A stretch of 29,953 nucleotides of DNA from CAIJMU01 sp035531315. Its GTDB lineage: Bacteria; Spirochaetota; Spirochaetia; Treponematales; Rectinemataceae. A program made the translations under genes and the position numbers. The DNA lies in the NCBI GenBank assembly GCA_035531315.1, contig DATKTD010000301.1:1-29953 (forward strand). Reading direction: 5' to 3'. Positions within the stretch are counted from its first letter, which is position 1, and every line of letters starts with the position of its first letter. Below are positions 15,048 through 23,658 of the stretch, in pieces. The notes below the pieces were generated by a model. That model did no database searches. It was given only the letters and a program-made list of their open reading frames with translations, and was not told where the DNA came from.

Positions 15048-15643
15048 CACCAATCCCTTGCCCCGGAGGCCGGAGCCGAGCTGGACCCGGGCCTCCAGCT
15101 ACCCGTCTCCAGGCGCCTGAGCAGCCTGATGTCCTCCGATACGCCGCCAAAGGAGGCTCCGGCAGCCGGGGCCGGTCGCGTGGGGGCGGCGCTCGCCTGC
15201 TTCTTCCAAGCCCTCCAGGCGATCTCCAGACCTCGGCGGGCTTCGGCATCGCGGGGATCGAGGCGGAGGGCCTCGCGGAAGGCCGCCCAGGATTCCTCCC
15301 AGCGCCCGCCTTCCAGACGGAGGAGGCCGAGGTTGTACCAGGCATCTCGCCTTAGGCTTGGCCCGCCGCCCTTGGCGGCGACGGCGTAGAGGCTTTCCGC
15401 CGCCTTGTCCTCGCCGAGCATGGCCCAGGTGTTGGCCAGGTCGTAGTCGACGGCCGCCCGCCAGCTTGGATCATGGACGTTAAGATAGGCGGCTGCCGCA
15501 GCCTCGTAGGCGCCGTGTCTGAAGCGAGCGTTGCCCTCGACCATGGCCCCGAAATTGCCGGGAAGGCCGCAGGCCGAAACAAGGGCAAGGCTCGCGAAAC
15601 CGAAAAGAAAGGAGGTCAAGCGCCGGTTCGCGGCCATTCTCAT
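15047..15643 (-). CDS. batC: TPR lipoprotein, BatC-like
   Basis: A 198-residue protein with a signal peptide and a lipobox LVSAC (Cys25), so probably anchored in a membrane. TPR-like repeats follow: GNARFRHGAYEAAAAAYLNV, DLANTWAMLGEDKAAESLY, AWYNLGLLRLEGGRWEESW with AFREALRLDP, the last one canonical. The C-terminal 50 residues are Ser/Ala/Pro-rich. In Bat operons the small TPR gene between batB and batD is batC. It starts at an ATGA overlap with batB and ends at a TGATG overlap with the batD-like gene, so all three are translationally coupled. Confidence 0.78.
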   Translation of the reverse strand: MRMAANRRLTSFLFGFASLALVSACGLPGNFGAMVEGNARFRHGAYEAAAAAYLNVHDPSWRAAVDYDLANTWAMLGEDKAAESLYAVAAKGGGPSLRRDAWYNLGLLRLEGGRWEESWAAFREALRLDPRDAEARRGLEIAWRAWKKQASAAPTRPAPAAGASFGGVSEDIRLLRRLETGSWRPGSSSAPASGARDW

Positions 15644-16674
15644 CGCCTCCCTCCTTGCGGGACGGTGTGGCGGCGCAATCCGCCCATGGAGAAAAAGGCG
15701 GAGGAGAAGCGCAGGAGGAGGGCCGCGAAGGCCAGGCCCGCGAAGACGACCGTCCGGTCTCGAGGACGCTCCTGGACGCGGAAGCCGCTCTTCCCTTCCC
15801 TTGCGATTTCCTCCGATACGATGGGGAGGGCCGAGGCCTCGGAGGAATCGACATAGCGTCCGCCCGTGGCCTCCGCGATGGCCCGGAGGGTTCCGGCATC
15901 CTGGGCCACATGGAGGAGGCCTCCGCTGCCGTCGCCGATGGGTCTTCCATCCTCGCCGGGAACGGTAACCGGCGTCGTACCGCCGAAACCGACGGCGATG
16001 ATCCGCGCGCCTCCTTCCCTGGCCCTAAGGGCCGCGGCCCTGGCCCGGCCCGAGAGGTCGCCACCGTCCGACAAGAGGAGGATGAGCTTGCCCTGACCCG
16101 CGAGCGGCGAAAAGGATGAAAGGGCCCTGTCGATACCCGATCCAAGATCGGTGCCCGCCTCGGACATCGCCCCCGGCCCGGCCCAGTCGAGCCCCGTCTC
16201 GAGGGCGTCGAAATCGTCGGTCATCGGCACGAGGAGGAGGCCGCTTCCCTTGGTCGCGACGAGGGAAAAGGCGGCCCCGGGAGCCTTGGTCATGGCGAGC
16301 CGCGAGAAGGCCAGAGCCGCGGAAAGTCGCGAACCCGAGCCGCCGGGAGCCTGGGGCGGAAGGTCCTCGGCGAGCATGCTGCGGGACACGTCGACCACGA
16401 GGGCAATCTCGAGGCCGTTCCGCTCGACGAGCGAGCTCGTCCTTCCCCAGCCGGGGGCGGAAAGGGCCAGGCTGGTCGAGGCGATGAAAAGGGCTCCAGA
16501 AATGGCCGCAAGGGGAGCGAGTATCGCGCGGGAGCGGGCGATTCCGCCGCGTTCCCCTGGCCCGACGAGGGCAAGGAGGCTCGCGCGGAGCTTCGCCTCG
16601 CGCCGCAGGGCCAGGAGGGCATCGAGGGGGGCGAGGAGAAGGAGCCAGAGAAAGAGCGGGTGGTCGAAAGTCAC
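15640..16674 (-). CDS. batB: VWA-domain membrane protein BatB
   Basis: The 344-residue protein starts at GTG 16674, overlapping the batA stop as GTGA, with GGAGG 7 nt upstream. It has two N-terminal membrane segments (about 7-22 and 49-72), a von Willebrand factor A domain (88-290) with MIDAS Asp95-x-Ser97-x-Ser99 (DVSRSM) and the further metal-site segments GTDLGSGI and LLSDGGD, and a C-terminal membrane segment (about 307-330). This is the BatB layout. It works with BatA and MoxR in the Bat complex, linked to aerotolerance and stress resistance in Bacteroides and Leptospira; the molecular function is not settled. Confidence 0.86.
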   Translation of the reverse strand: MTFDHPLFLWLLLLAPLDALLALRREAKLRASLLALVGPGERGGIARSRAILAPLAAISGALFIASTSLALSAPGWGRTSSLVERNGLEIALVVDVSRSMLAEDLPPQAPGGSGSRLSAALAFSRLAMTKAPGAAFSLVATKGSGLLLVPMTDDFDALETGLDWAGPGAMSEAGTDLGSGIDRALSSFSPLAGQGKLILLLSDGGDLSGRARAAALRAREGGARIIAVGFGGTTPVTVPGEDGRPIGDGSGGLLHVAQDAGTLRAIAEATGGRYVDSSEASALPIVSEEIAREGKSGFRVQERPRDRTVVFAGLAFAALLLRFSSAFFSMGGLRRHTVPQGGRR

Positions 16675-17666
16675 GGTAGGCCCTCCCCGAAGGCGAGTCC
16701 CAGGATTCTCGCGAGGGTCAGGAGACCCAGAGAGAGGCCGACGAGAAGGGGGGCGAGGGGAAGTCCCGTGTTGACGCTCCGCGTCCGTGTGAGGCTCGTC
16801 GAGCCGGCGCTGATGGAGTCGAAGGCCAATTCGAGCGAGGCGACGTCGGATGCGTCGTAATAGCCGCCCCCTCCCTTTCTCGCGATATCCTCGAGGGCGC
16901 TGCGGCTGAAGGCCGATTCGTAGGTTCCCGTCCGCCTCTCCCCCGTGGCGGGATCGACATAGGACAGGGGGACGCTGCCCTTCCGCCCGACGCCGACGAC
17001 GCTCAGATCGAAGCCCGACTCCTTCGCCAAGGCGGCCGCCGAGGCCGGGGCGAGGGCTCCGGCGTTGTTCTCGCCATCGGTGAGGACGACGATGTGGCGC
17101 GCCTTCACGGCGGCGGAAAGGCCATGGGAGGCCGCCACGGCTATGCCAGCGCCGAGGGCGGTGCCGTCACCCAGCATACCCGGCTTGAGGGCTGCCAGCC
17201 GCTCCTGCAGGGTCGAATAGTCGAGGGTCGGGGGACAGAGGAGGGCCGCCTCTCCTCCGAAGGCGACGAGGCCGACAGCCTCGTTGCGCCGCGTGGCGAG
17301 GAAGCGATCGATGAGTGAACGGGCGGCGGAGAGGCGGTCGGGATGGAAATCCTCGGCCGCCATGCTCGGGGATACATCGATGACGAAGATAACCTCGTCG
17401 CCCCTATCGAAGAAAAGCAGTTCCTGCTGAACCAGTGAAGGCCCCGAGGCCGCGACGGCCGTCGAGATGAAGGCGAGGACGGCGAGGAACTCCCTGAGGC
17501 GGCGGGCGACCGCGGCGAGGGCATATTCCCCCGGGGCCCTGTTCCCCTCGGAATCCACGAGGGAAAGGCGGGGAAAAAAGGCGGGAGCGAAGAGGCGGCG
17601 AAGGATGAACCAGGCCGGTACGAGGAGGATGAAGAGGAGGGTCCAGGAACGTTCAAGGACGAACAA
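16671..17666 (-). CDS. batA: VWA-domain membrane protein BatA
   Basis: The 331-residue protein has an N-terminal membrane segment (about 8-23), a second at 58-75, a VWA domain (90-280) with complete MIDAS (Asp97, Ser99, Ser101 in DVSPSM; Thr169 in GDGTALG; Asp197 in LTDGEN), and a C-terminal membrane segment (about 302-322). I start it at TTG 17666 because AAAGGAGG lies 6 nt upstream and the hydrophobic N-terminus typical of BatA begins there. A longer open frame to 17741 would add a basic stretch with no family counterpart. The TTG lies 14 nt inside the end of the preceding gene, so it is coupled. It follows the family's usual order before batB. Confidence 0.86.
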   Translation of the reverse strand: MFVLERSWTLLFILLVPAWFILRRLFAPAFFPRLSLVDSEGNRAPGEYALAAVARRLREFLAVLAFISTAVAASGPSLVQQELLFFDRGDEVIFVIDVSPSMAAEDFHPDRLSAARSLIDRFLATRRNEAVGLVAFGGEAALLCPPTLDYSTLQERLAALKPGMLGDGTALGAGIAVAASHGLSAAVKARHIVVLTDGENNAGALAPASAAALAKESGFDLSVVGVGRKGSVPLSYVDPATGERRTGTYESAFSRSALEDIARKGGGGYYDASDVASLELAFDSISAGSTSLTRTRSVNTGLPLAPLLVGLSLGLLTLARILGLAFGEGLP

Positions 17667-18642
17667 CGGCCGCCTCCTTTGCCGAAACCTCGACCCCTTC
17701 CTCGGACCTTCGGGCAATATCGCGGGCCAGTCGCAAGGCATCGGCCCGGTCTACCGCCGCGCTTGGCCGATCCGCGAAACGGACCGCGTCCGAGGCGGCG
17801 AAGAGCGAGGCGAGGGATTCGCGGAAGTCGCCCCCGGGCAGGGTGGCGGCGGGCAAGGCGGCCAGCTCCCCCGGCGTCAGGGCCTCGGCGGCGGGAATGA
17901 GGCGACGGGCCAGATAAACCCTCAGTGAACGCGAGAGAAGGGCGAACCAGGCCCTACCCTCGCTCCCCTCGGCGTTTTCCTCGAGCCAGTCGAGGGTCTT
18001 TTGGAGCCTTCGCAGGGCCTCCCTCGAACGCCAGGATTCAAGGAGGGCGAGGGCTCCCGGCAGGACCCAGAAGACGAAGGCGAGCGAAAGGAGGGCGAGG
18101 GCGGCGAGGATGGCGACGGAGGCATAGAGGTACAGCGCGGAGCCGGGTGGATCGGCCTGTGGCCTTCGAGGGCCGGGCAGACGATCGCCGGCCCCGCTAG
18201 TCGGCTGGGCGACGAAATCCAGGGTGGGGAAGAGCCGGCCACCGATCGAAAGGGGAGGGATGAGACCGGCGCCGGGCGCCCAGGAAATGAAGCCGACCGA
18301 ATAGACCCAAGCCGAGCCGTTTTTCGAAAGGGAGGCCGAAACGATCTCGAGCTCTGGGGCCGCCTCGAGTATCCCCTTCATCGCGGTTGCGCCAAGCGAA
18401 AAGGGTTCGAGATCCGTGCCGGCCGTCTCGAGGAGTGCCCGGGCGACGACCGCCTCACCGGCATGGAAGCCCCTGGGTTCGAAACTCAGCGACCGAATCC
18501 GGAGCGAGGCGCCAGGAATCGAAGGAGGGGCCGTGGCCCCAGCGGCCCCAACGGAGGCGGCTGCCAAGGCAAGGAGGGAGACGAGGACCAGTGGCCGTAG
18601 CTGGGCCCGGGCCCTCGATCCGCCGAAAAAATCGTGGCGCAT
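17653..18642 (-). CDS. Bat-cluster membrane protein (DUF4381/BatD-like), unnamed
   Basis: A 329-residue protein: signal peptide (hydrophobic at 15-33), a roughly 120-residue beta-rich extracytoplasmic domain (45-150, with SLSFEPRGFHAGEAVVARA), a Pro-rich spacer, one strong membrane segment (171-201) and a cytoplasmic helical tail (205-329) rich in Arg and Glu. This layout and its place between DUF58 and batA match the small, poorly conserved gene found in Bat/MoxR clusters; no catalytic motif is visible. I start it at ATG 18642, overlapping the DUF58 stop as TGATG, so the extra 49 upstream codons of the open frame are rejected. Function is unknown; it may link the VWA proteins to the periplasmic partner. 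Confidence 0.7.
   Translation of the reverse strand: MRHDFFGGSRARAQLRPLVLVSLLALAAASVGAAGATAPPSIPGASLRIRSLSFEPRGFHAGEAVVARALLETAGTDLEPFSLGATAMKGILEAAPELEIVSASLSKNGSAWVYSVGFISWAPGAGLIPPLSIGGRLFPTLDFVAQPTSGAGDRLPGPRRPQADPPGSALYLYASVAILAALALLSLAFVFWVLPGALALLESWRSREALRRLQKTLDWLEENAEGSEGRAWFALLSRSLRVYLARRLIPAAEALTPGELAALPAATLPGGDFRESLASLFAASDAVRFADRPSAAVDRADALRLARDIARRSEEGVEVSAKEAAVVRP
17673..17680 (-). promoter_or_regulatory. Ribosome-binding site that decides the TTG start of batA
   Basis: AAAGGAGG on the minus strand, 6 nt before TTG 17666-17664, inside the end of the preceding gene. It is among the strongest Shine-Dalgarno sequences in the operon. Confidence 0.7.
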
Positions 18643-19610
18643 CAGCCGATCTTCCTTCGGCGACTGTCGAAGAAATCGAGGAAGCGGAGGGCCGGATCGT
18701 CTCTCGTGTCGAGTTCGAGACCGGCTACGCGGCACTCGGCGAAGCTCCTTCTGATGCGCTCGGCATCGCGGGCCCAGAAGGCCTTCCATTCCTTGCGCTG
18801 CTTCGCGCTGCCGGGAGAGAGGAAGAGGCGGAAGCCCTTCTCGGCATCGACGGCGCCGAAGGAGCCTGGAGAGGGCAGCTCCTCCTCGAGACGATCGCGA
18901 ATCCGGACCGCCACGACATCGTGCCGTCCTCCGAGTAGGGCCAGCGGATCGCGCCAGAGCGGGGATCGCCAGTCGGAGAGGATGACGACGAGGCTGCGGC
19001 GCTTGAGGAGTCTGGCGGCGGATTCGATTGCCTTCGCGAGACCCGCGGGCCCGCCCTCGGGCTCAGTGGCTTCTTTGCCCGCGGCTTCCTTGCCCGTGAC
19101 TTCGGGGCCAGGGCTTCGCCCTTCGGCGACCGCCTCGCCCCGCGCCAGGTCGGAGGGAGGGGCGGTCATCGTGGCGAAGACGAGGTCGGCGGACCTGCCC
19201 CGGCGGGGGGCCAGGCTGCCGATGATATCCCGATCGAACTGGATGCCGCCGACCGGCATGTCGCGCAAACTCGCGGCCCTGCCGAGGAGGGCGGCGGAAA
19301 GAAGGGCCATGTCGAGCTTGGAGTACTCGCCCGAGCCCTCCTCCATCGAGGCGGAACGGTCGACGAGGAGAAACAGGGTGAGGGAGCGATCGTCCCGCCA
19401 GGCCCTGACATAGGGCCTGCCCTGCCTCGCGGTCGCGTTCCAGTCGATGAGACGGGCGTCCTCGCCCGGGCCATAGTCCCTGAGCGAGTCGAAATCGAGG
19501 CCGCGGCCGCGGAAGAGCGAGCGGAAATCGCCGCGGCTCCAGGCGGCCGAGATGGCCGGCGAGGCGAAGACGAGCCTCCTCGCCCTCTCGTTGAGCTCTT
19601 CGCGGTCCAT
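18642..19610 (-). CDS. DUF58-domain protein of the MoxR/Bat cluster
   Basis: The 322-residue protein carries the DUF58 signature at 34-69: RGRGLDFDSLRDYGPGEDAR followed by LIDWNATAR and PYVR. A VWA-like fold follows with a partial MIDAS, DRSASM (Asp84, Ser86, Ser88). Residues about 150-190 are a low-complexity Glu/Gly/Ala insert. There is no signal peptide or membrane segment, so it is cytoplasmic. DUF58 genes directly downstream of moxR are the norm, and the two proteins are believed to act together as ATPase and adaptor. It follows moxR by 3 bp and overlaps the next gene by 1 bp. Confidence 0.9.
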   Translation of the reverse strand: MDREELNERARRLVFASPAISAAWSRGDFRSLFRGRGLDFDSLRDYGPGEDARLIDWNATARQGRPYVRAWRDDRSLTLFLLVDRSASMEEGSGEYSKLDMALLSAALLGRAASLRDMPVGGIQFDRDIIGSLAPRRGRSADLVFATMTAPPSDLARGEAVAEGRSPGPEVTGKEAAGKEATEPEGGPAGLAKAIESAARLLKRRSLVVILSDWRSPLWRDPLALLGGRHDVVAVRIRDRLEEELPSPGSFGAVDAEKGFRLFLSPGSAKQRKEWKAFWARDAERIRRSFAECRVAGLELDTRDDPALRFLDFFDSRRRKIG

Positions 19611-19613
19611 GGT

Positions 19614-20609
19614 TCAGGGAAGGGGAAGGCCCTGAAGGAGGCGGCCCACGACGGCATCGGCCGACACCCCGTCGGCCTCCGCGTGGTAGCCGAGCACGAG
19701 GCGGTGGCGCAGCACTGGTTTGGCCACGGCCTTCACGTCCTGGGGCAGGGCGTGGTCGCGGCCGGAAAGAAGGGCCTCGATGCGGGCGAGGCGGAAGAGG
19801 TAGATCGAGGCGCGCGGGGAGGCGCCGAACTCCACGTAACGCGCCACGTCCTTGCCGAGGGCGGCCTGGTCGTCCCCGGGGCGGGTCGCGCGCACGAGAC
19901 GCACGACATACGAAAGAATGGCCTCGTCGAAACGCACGGCCTCGGCCGCGCGACGGAGAAGGCCTATCGAGGCTGCGTCGAGGACCTTCGCGACCGGCCT
20001 GGCCTGGGCCTCGCCTGCCGTCTTCACGATCAATTCCTCCTCGGCGGCCGAGGGGTAGGCTGCCACGAGCTTCATCGCGAAGCGGTCGAGTTCGGCCTCG
20101 GGGAGGGGCCAGGTACCCTCGTGCTCGATCGGATTCTGGGTCGCGAGGACGAAGAAGGGCTCGGGAAGGCGGTGACTCGCGTCGCCCATCGTCACCTGCC
20201 CCTCCTCCATGGCCTCGAGGAGGGCCGACTGCACCTTGGCCGGGGCGCGGTTGAGCTCGTCGGCGAGGATGACGTTGGCGAAGACGGGGCCCTTTCTCGG
20301 GATGAATTTGCCCGTCGCCTGCTCCCAGGCGAGGGCTCCCGTGATATCGGCGGGAAGGAGGTCCGGCGTGAACTGGATACGGTTGAATGACAGGCCCGCC
20401 ACGTCGGCGAAGGTCCTCACGGCCAGGGTCTTGGCCAGGCCCGGTACCCCTTCGAGGAGGACGTGTCCCCCCGCGACGACGCCGGCCAGTATGCCCCGGA
20501 CGAGTTCGTCCCTTCCGACCAGGCGCTTGCCCATCTCGGCTGTGTAGGCCCCGGCGATCCGCGCCGCCTCGGCGAACAGAACCGCCCTCTCCCCTTCAGT
20601 CGATCCCAC
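19614..20609 (-). CDS. moxR: MoxR-family AAA+ ATPase
   Basis: A 331-residue cytoplasmic AAA+ chaperone: Walker A GVPGLAKT at 54-61, Walker B VILADE at 113-118, sensor-1 Asn159 in LATQNP, the EAELDRF block at 171-177 and a helical lid domain to the end. The FTPDLLPADITGA segment at 80-92 is typical of MoxR proteins. These ATPases pair with VWA proteins and remodel or insert metal into client complexes; in Bat operons they serve the Bat proteins. It starts at GTG with AGGGGGC upstream, 12 bp after the crp-type gene, and leads the core Bat genes. Confidence 0.95.
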   Translation of the reverse strand: MGSTEGERAVLFAEAARIAGAYTAEMGKRLVGRDELVRGILAGVVAGGHVLLEGVPGLAKTLAVRTFADVAGLSFNRIQFTPDLLPADITGALAWEQATGKFIPRKGPVFANVILADELNRAPAKVQSALLEAMEEGQVTMGDASHRLPEPFFVLATQNPIEHEGTWPLPEAELDRFAMKLVAAYPSAAEEELIVKTAGEAQARPVAKVLDAASIGLLRRAAEAVRFDEAILSYVVRLVRATRPGDDQAALGKDVARYVEFGASPRASIYLFRLARIEALLSGRDHALPQDVKAVAKPVLRHRLVLGYHAEADGVSADAVVGRLLQGLPLP

Positions 20610-20621
20610 AAATGCCCCCTG

Positions 20622-21314
20622 TCAGCGAGGCCTGAGGGCCATCAGCCCCGCCTCGTCGAGAATCTTGATCCTTCGCCCCCGCATATCGATGAGGCCGCGC
20701 GAGACGAGTTCGCCCAACTCGCGCGACAGACTCGGCCGGGCGACGCCGAAGACGGCCGCCAGCCTTTCCTTCGAGGTGGCGAGGCGCACCTCGAGGCCCT
20801 CCGGCCGCCGCTCAGCGCTCCTGAGGAGCCAATCCGCTATCCGCTCGCGGAGCGAGGCGAAGGAGAGGCTCCGATATTTGTCGGTGAGGAAGGCCACCCT
20901 GTTGCCCATGTCGTCCAGGAGGGAGGCGAGGAGGGGCGGAAAGCGCCCGCAGAGGCGGAGGAAGAATTCCTTCGGAACGGAGGCGAGCCTGAGCTCGCTC
21001 TTGGCGACCAGGGTCACCGGCAGCCTCCGGTTGGGTGAGAAGAGCACGGCCGTCGCCACGGCCGCCCCCGCCCCGAGGGTCTCGATGATGACCGTCTTGC
21101 CCTCCCCGCTCGTCATCTCGGCCGTGCATTCGCCCTCGAGCACGATGCGGAGATCGGCGTAGGCGCAACCCGCCAGAAGGACGACCCTGCCCGAGCCGAA
21201 GGTATGGACCTGGACGGGCGACGGAATAAGCGCCTGGGCGAGTTCGGTGACCTCAACGCCGGCGAAGAGCGGCGAGGTCGCGAGAATGGCGATGTCCCGC
21301 TTCTCTATGCTCAC
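20622..21314 (-). CDS. Crp/Fnr-family transcriptional regulator
   Basis: The 230-residue protein has an N-terminal cyclic-nucleotide-type beta roll (about 12-125, with AYADLRIVLEGECTAEM), a dimerisation helix (about 125-145) and a C-terminal Crp-type winged helix (150-220) whose recognition region is SKERLAAVFGVARPSLSREL. The beta-roll lacks a clear cAMP phosphate-binding cassette (no RAA or R-S signature where expected), and there is no Fnr-type N-terminal Cys cluster, so the ligand is unknown; haem or another small molecule is possible. It starts at GTG 21314, overlapping the acyltransferase stop as GTGA, with GGAGG upstream; the open frame further upstream has no family features. Its place inside the run suggests it controls this operon or senses redox state for it, which is inference. 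Confidence 0.88.
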   Translation of the reverse strand: MSIEKRDIAILATSPLFAGVEVTELAQALIPSPVQVHTFGSGRVVLLAGCAYADLRIVLEGECTAEMTSGEGKTVIIETLGAGAAVATAVLFSPNRRLPVTLVAKSELRLASVPKEFFLRLCGRFPPLLASLLDDMGNRVAFLTDKYRSLSFASLRERIADWLLRSAERRPEGLEVRLATSKERLAAVFGVARPSLSRELGELVSRGLIDMRGRRIKILDEAGLMALRPR

Positions 21315-22534
21315 GGTACCTCCCGTTTGAGCGCCTCGACGGCGAGCTGCCATTTCAGCGCGGAAACGCCCTTGTCGGAAAAAGTCATGCGATACAGGTG
21401 TCGGCCGACGTAGAACTCGAAGGTCTGCCGGGTGAGCACGCCCGTGCCATCGATGTCGGCGACGTGGAATACGAGGTGGGTCTCGCCCCGGACCACGAGC
21501 TCCAAACGGTCGAAGTAGAGATCGAGACGTCCGCGCGCGAGGGGAAGGAGGGGACTCATCCTGCTTCCGCGGAAGAGCCGGACCTCCGAATCGGAGAAGA
21601 GGGGCTTCTGGCGCTTTTCGGCCGCGGCCTCGAAGGCCAGCATGCCTATCGCCGCGGCCTGCCATTCCGCCCACTCGCGAAGGTCGGCGAAACGGGGTTC
21701 CGCCCGGCCGAGCCTCCTGAAACGATAGGCCCCATCGAGGCGCTGAGCGGCCCCGCAGGCGAGACATCGGAATTCGTTTCCCTCGCTCCGCATCGTGCCG
21801 ATGGCGGAACAGCTCGGGCACATGAAAAGGGCGAGCTCGAGCTTTTCGGCTCGGCGTCGCGAAAAATAGCGCCGCCCCTCGGCCTCGAGCCAGGCCAGCT
21901 CGTCATGGCGGATGGCTTCCGTCAGGGCGGCCTCGATCGCGGAGCTGTCCATGGTCCCGAGCTCCTTGGAATCGAGGAGCCTCGAGAACTCGACCTCCAC
22001 GCCGCCCCTGCGGCGCTTCCAGGTCCAACGCGGGAGGGAGGCCCAGCCGCCCCTGATCTTGGCTACGACGACCGGCACCTGAAGGAGCTTGAAAAGCTTT
22101 GCCGTCGCCTGGAAGTGGGGCTGCGTCCGCCCATCCCAGCACTGCTGTCCCTCGGGATAAAAGCCCACGACGCCCCGATTCTTCCGGATGACCTTCACGA
22201 TCGTGTCGACCGTGACGATGTCCGGGATGGCCTTCGACTTGGGAATGGTGCCGACCATGCCAAGGAGGGCCCTTAAGGCCCTGCCGCGGAGGTGGGCGTC
22301 CGTCGCCACCCACCACACGGGCTCGGGCACGAGCTTCGAGACGATGAATACGTCGCGGGTGCTCACGTGGTTGCCGACTATCACGTAGGGGGGCTTGAGT
22401 TCCTTGAAGAGCTCCCGCCCCTTCGTCGTGACCCCGTAGGCTCTGACTATCCACTCCCCGAAGCTCCACCTGAGGAGGCGGTTGAACCAGCGGGGATTGC
22501 GAGGAATATAGCGGCGTCGCGCCTGTCCCCTCAT
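21311..22534 (-). CDS. PlsC-type lysophospholipid acyltransferase with zinc ribbon and extra C-terminal domain
   Basis: The 407-residue protein starts with a PlsC domain (about 20-210): NHVSTRD at 55-61 is the catalytic NH-x4-D motif I, and FYPEGQ at 125-130 is motif III. These enzymes acylate lysophospholipids such as 1-acylglycerol 3-phosphate at the inner membrane. A zinc ribbon with Cys239, Cys242, Cys257 and Cys260 (CPSC and CLAC) follows. Then comes about 140 residues of beta-rich sequence (RLDLYFDRLELVVRGETHLV, FEFYVGRHLYRMTF) that resembles a PH-like or phosphate-sensing fold and has no name I can give. A zinc ribbon after PlsC is unusual. The ATG overlaps the previous stop as ATGA with GGAGGG before it. 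Confidence 0.85.
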   Translation of the reverse strand: MRGQARRRYIPRNPRWFNRLLRWSFGEWIVRAYGVTTKGRELFKELKPPYVIVGNHVSTRDVFIVSKLVPEPVWWVATDAHLRGRALRALLGMVGTIPKSKAIPDIVTVDTIVKVIRKNRGVVGFYPEGQQCWDGRTQPHFQATAKLFKLLQVPVVVAKIRGGWASLPRWTWKRRRGGVEVEFSRLLDSKELGTMDSSAIEAALTEAIRHDELAWLEAEGRRYFSRRRAEKLELALFMCPSCSAIGTMRSEGNEFRCLACGAAQRLDGAYRFRRLGRAEPRFADLREWAEWQAAAIGMLAFEAAAEKRQKPLFSDSEVRLFRGSRMSPLLPLARGRLDLYFDRLELVVRGETHLVFHVADIDGTGVLTRQTFEFYVGRHLYRMTFSDKGVSALKWQLAVEALKREVP

Positions 22535-23658
22535 TGCGTCCCTCCAGGGGCCTCGGATGTCGTGCCCGAGTCGGGCCCTGAGCCCGCTCCCGGAGTAGGT
22601 GGATTGGGGGAGGTGGCAGGCAGCCCCGTACCGGCGGCTTCGACAAGGCCCGCGGCGACGAGGGCCTTGGCCACGGCCTCCCGCGACGAGAGCCCCGGCG
22701 AGGCGAGGAGGGCGGTCGCCGCGACCTTGTCCTTGAAACCGGAGGCGAGGGCCTTGCCGAGGGCCTCGAGGCCTCCGGGACCGTCGGCGGCGAGGGTGAG
22801 CCTCAGCCTCGCGAGATCGAACCAGGAGGTGGCCGAGGCCGGATCCTTCTTGGTGGCGGCCTCGTAGACATCGAGGGCGGTGGCCATATCGCCTCGCTTT
22901 TCGTAGAGGGCGGCGAGGCTGTCGAGGCCGGCGGCGTCGGCCCCGTCCATCGATCTGAGGTCTTCCCAGGCGGCGATGGCCTCCTCGTCCCTACCCGCTG
23001 CCAAGAGGGCCCTGGCGTAAAGAGCGAGATCGGCCTTGGAGTCGGGCCGCGCCTTCACGAGGAGTCCGAGGCGATCTACCGCCTTTTCGACGTCGTCGCT
23101 TCCGGCGGCTTCCAGGAGGAGAAGACTCGAGTTGTACACGACATCCTCCGCCCAGGGATCGAGGACATAGGCCGCCTCATAGGCGGCCGCGGCCTCGGCC
23201 ATCCTCCCCGCCTTCCAGTAGGTCCAGGCTTCCAGGGAAATGTAGCGCACATTCTTGGGTTCGCCGGACAGGAGTCCCTTGGCGATGGCGAGGGCCCTGT
23301 CGTAGCTACCGGCCTCGACGAGGGCATGGGCCGCGTTATACGAGGCGGCCACCAGGCCCGGGTCGAGGGAGAGGGCCCTGTCGTAGGCCTTGCCGGCCTC
23401 GGCGAATTTGCCCGCTTGGAGCCAGGCGTTGCCCACCCCGTACCATTCGACCGCGAGGGCCTTCCGGGCGGGACTCGTCGCGCAGGAGGAGAGGCCGGCG
23501 AGGGAAGCCAGGACCAGGGCGAGGGCTCCGGCCAACCTGAGGGCCACCCCGGCCAAGCTCTGGGCCCTGGTCTTCCAGAAGGCCCCGGTCTTCCCCGAGG
23601 CCGAGCTCGCCCGGCCATCGGAGCGCGGAGGACGGCGGAGGACGGCCTCGCTCGGCAT
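22531..23658 (-). CDS. TPR-repeat lipoprotein
   Basis: A 375-residue protein with a lipobox LSSC (Cys59 from the ATG) and then about seven TPR-type units: GNAWLQAGKFAEAGKAYDRA with LSLDP, AAHALVEAGSYDRALAIAKG, WTYWKAGRMAEAAAAYEAAY with VLDP, LYARALLAAGRDEEAIAAWE, LAALYEKRGDMATALDVYEA with TKKDP, and others. The C-terminus is a Pro/Gly/Ser/Thr tail. From ATG 23658 (TGATG overlap with the previous gene) the signal peptide has a 36-residue charged n-region, unusually long. A GTG at 23547 would give a normal one (MALRLAGALALVLASLAGLS) but has no clear ribosome-binding site, so the start is undecided. It is probably a membrane-anchored scaffold facing the periplasm. It has no known partner other than those suggested by the operon. 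Confidence 0.8.
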   Translation of the reverse strand: MPSEAVLRRPPRSDGRASSASGKTGAFWKTRAQSLAGVALRLAGALALVLASLAGLSSCATSPARKALAVEWYGVGNAWLQAGKFAEAGKAYDRALSLDPGLVAASYNAAHALVEAGSYDRALAIAKGLLSGEPKNVRYISLEAWTYWKAGRMAEAAAAYEAAYVLDPWAEDVVYNSSLLLLEAAGSDDVEKAVDRLGLLVKARPDSKADLALYARALLAAGRDEEAIAAWEDLRSMDGADAAGLDSLAALYEKRGDMATALDVYEAATKKDPASATSWFDLARLRLTLAADGPGGLEALGKALASGFKDKVAATALLASPGLSSREAVAKALVAAGLVEAAGTGLPATSPNPPTPGAGSGPDSGTTSEAPGGTQ

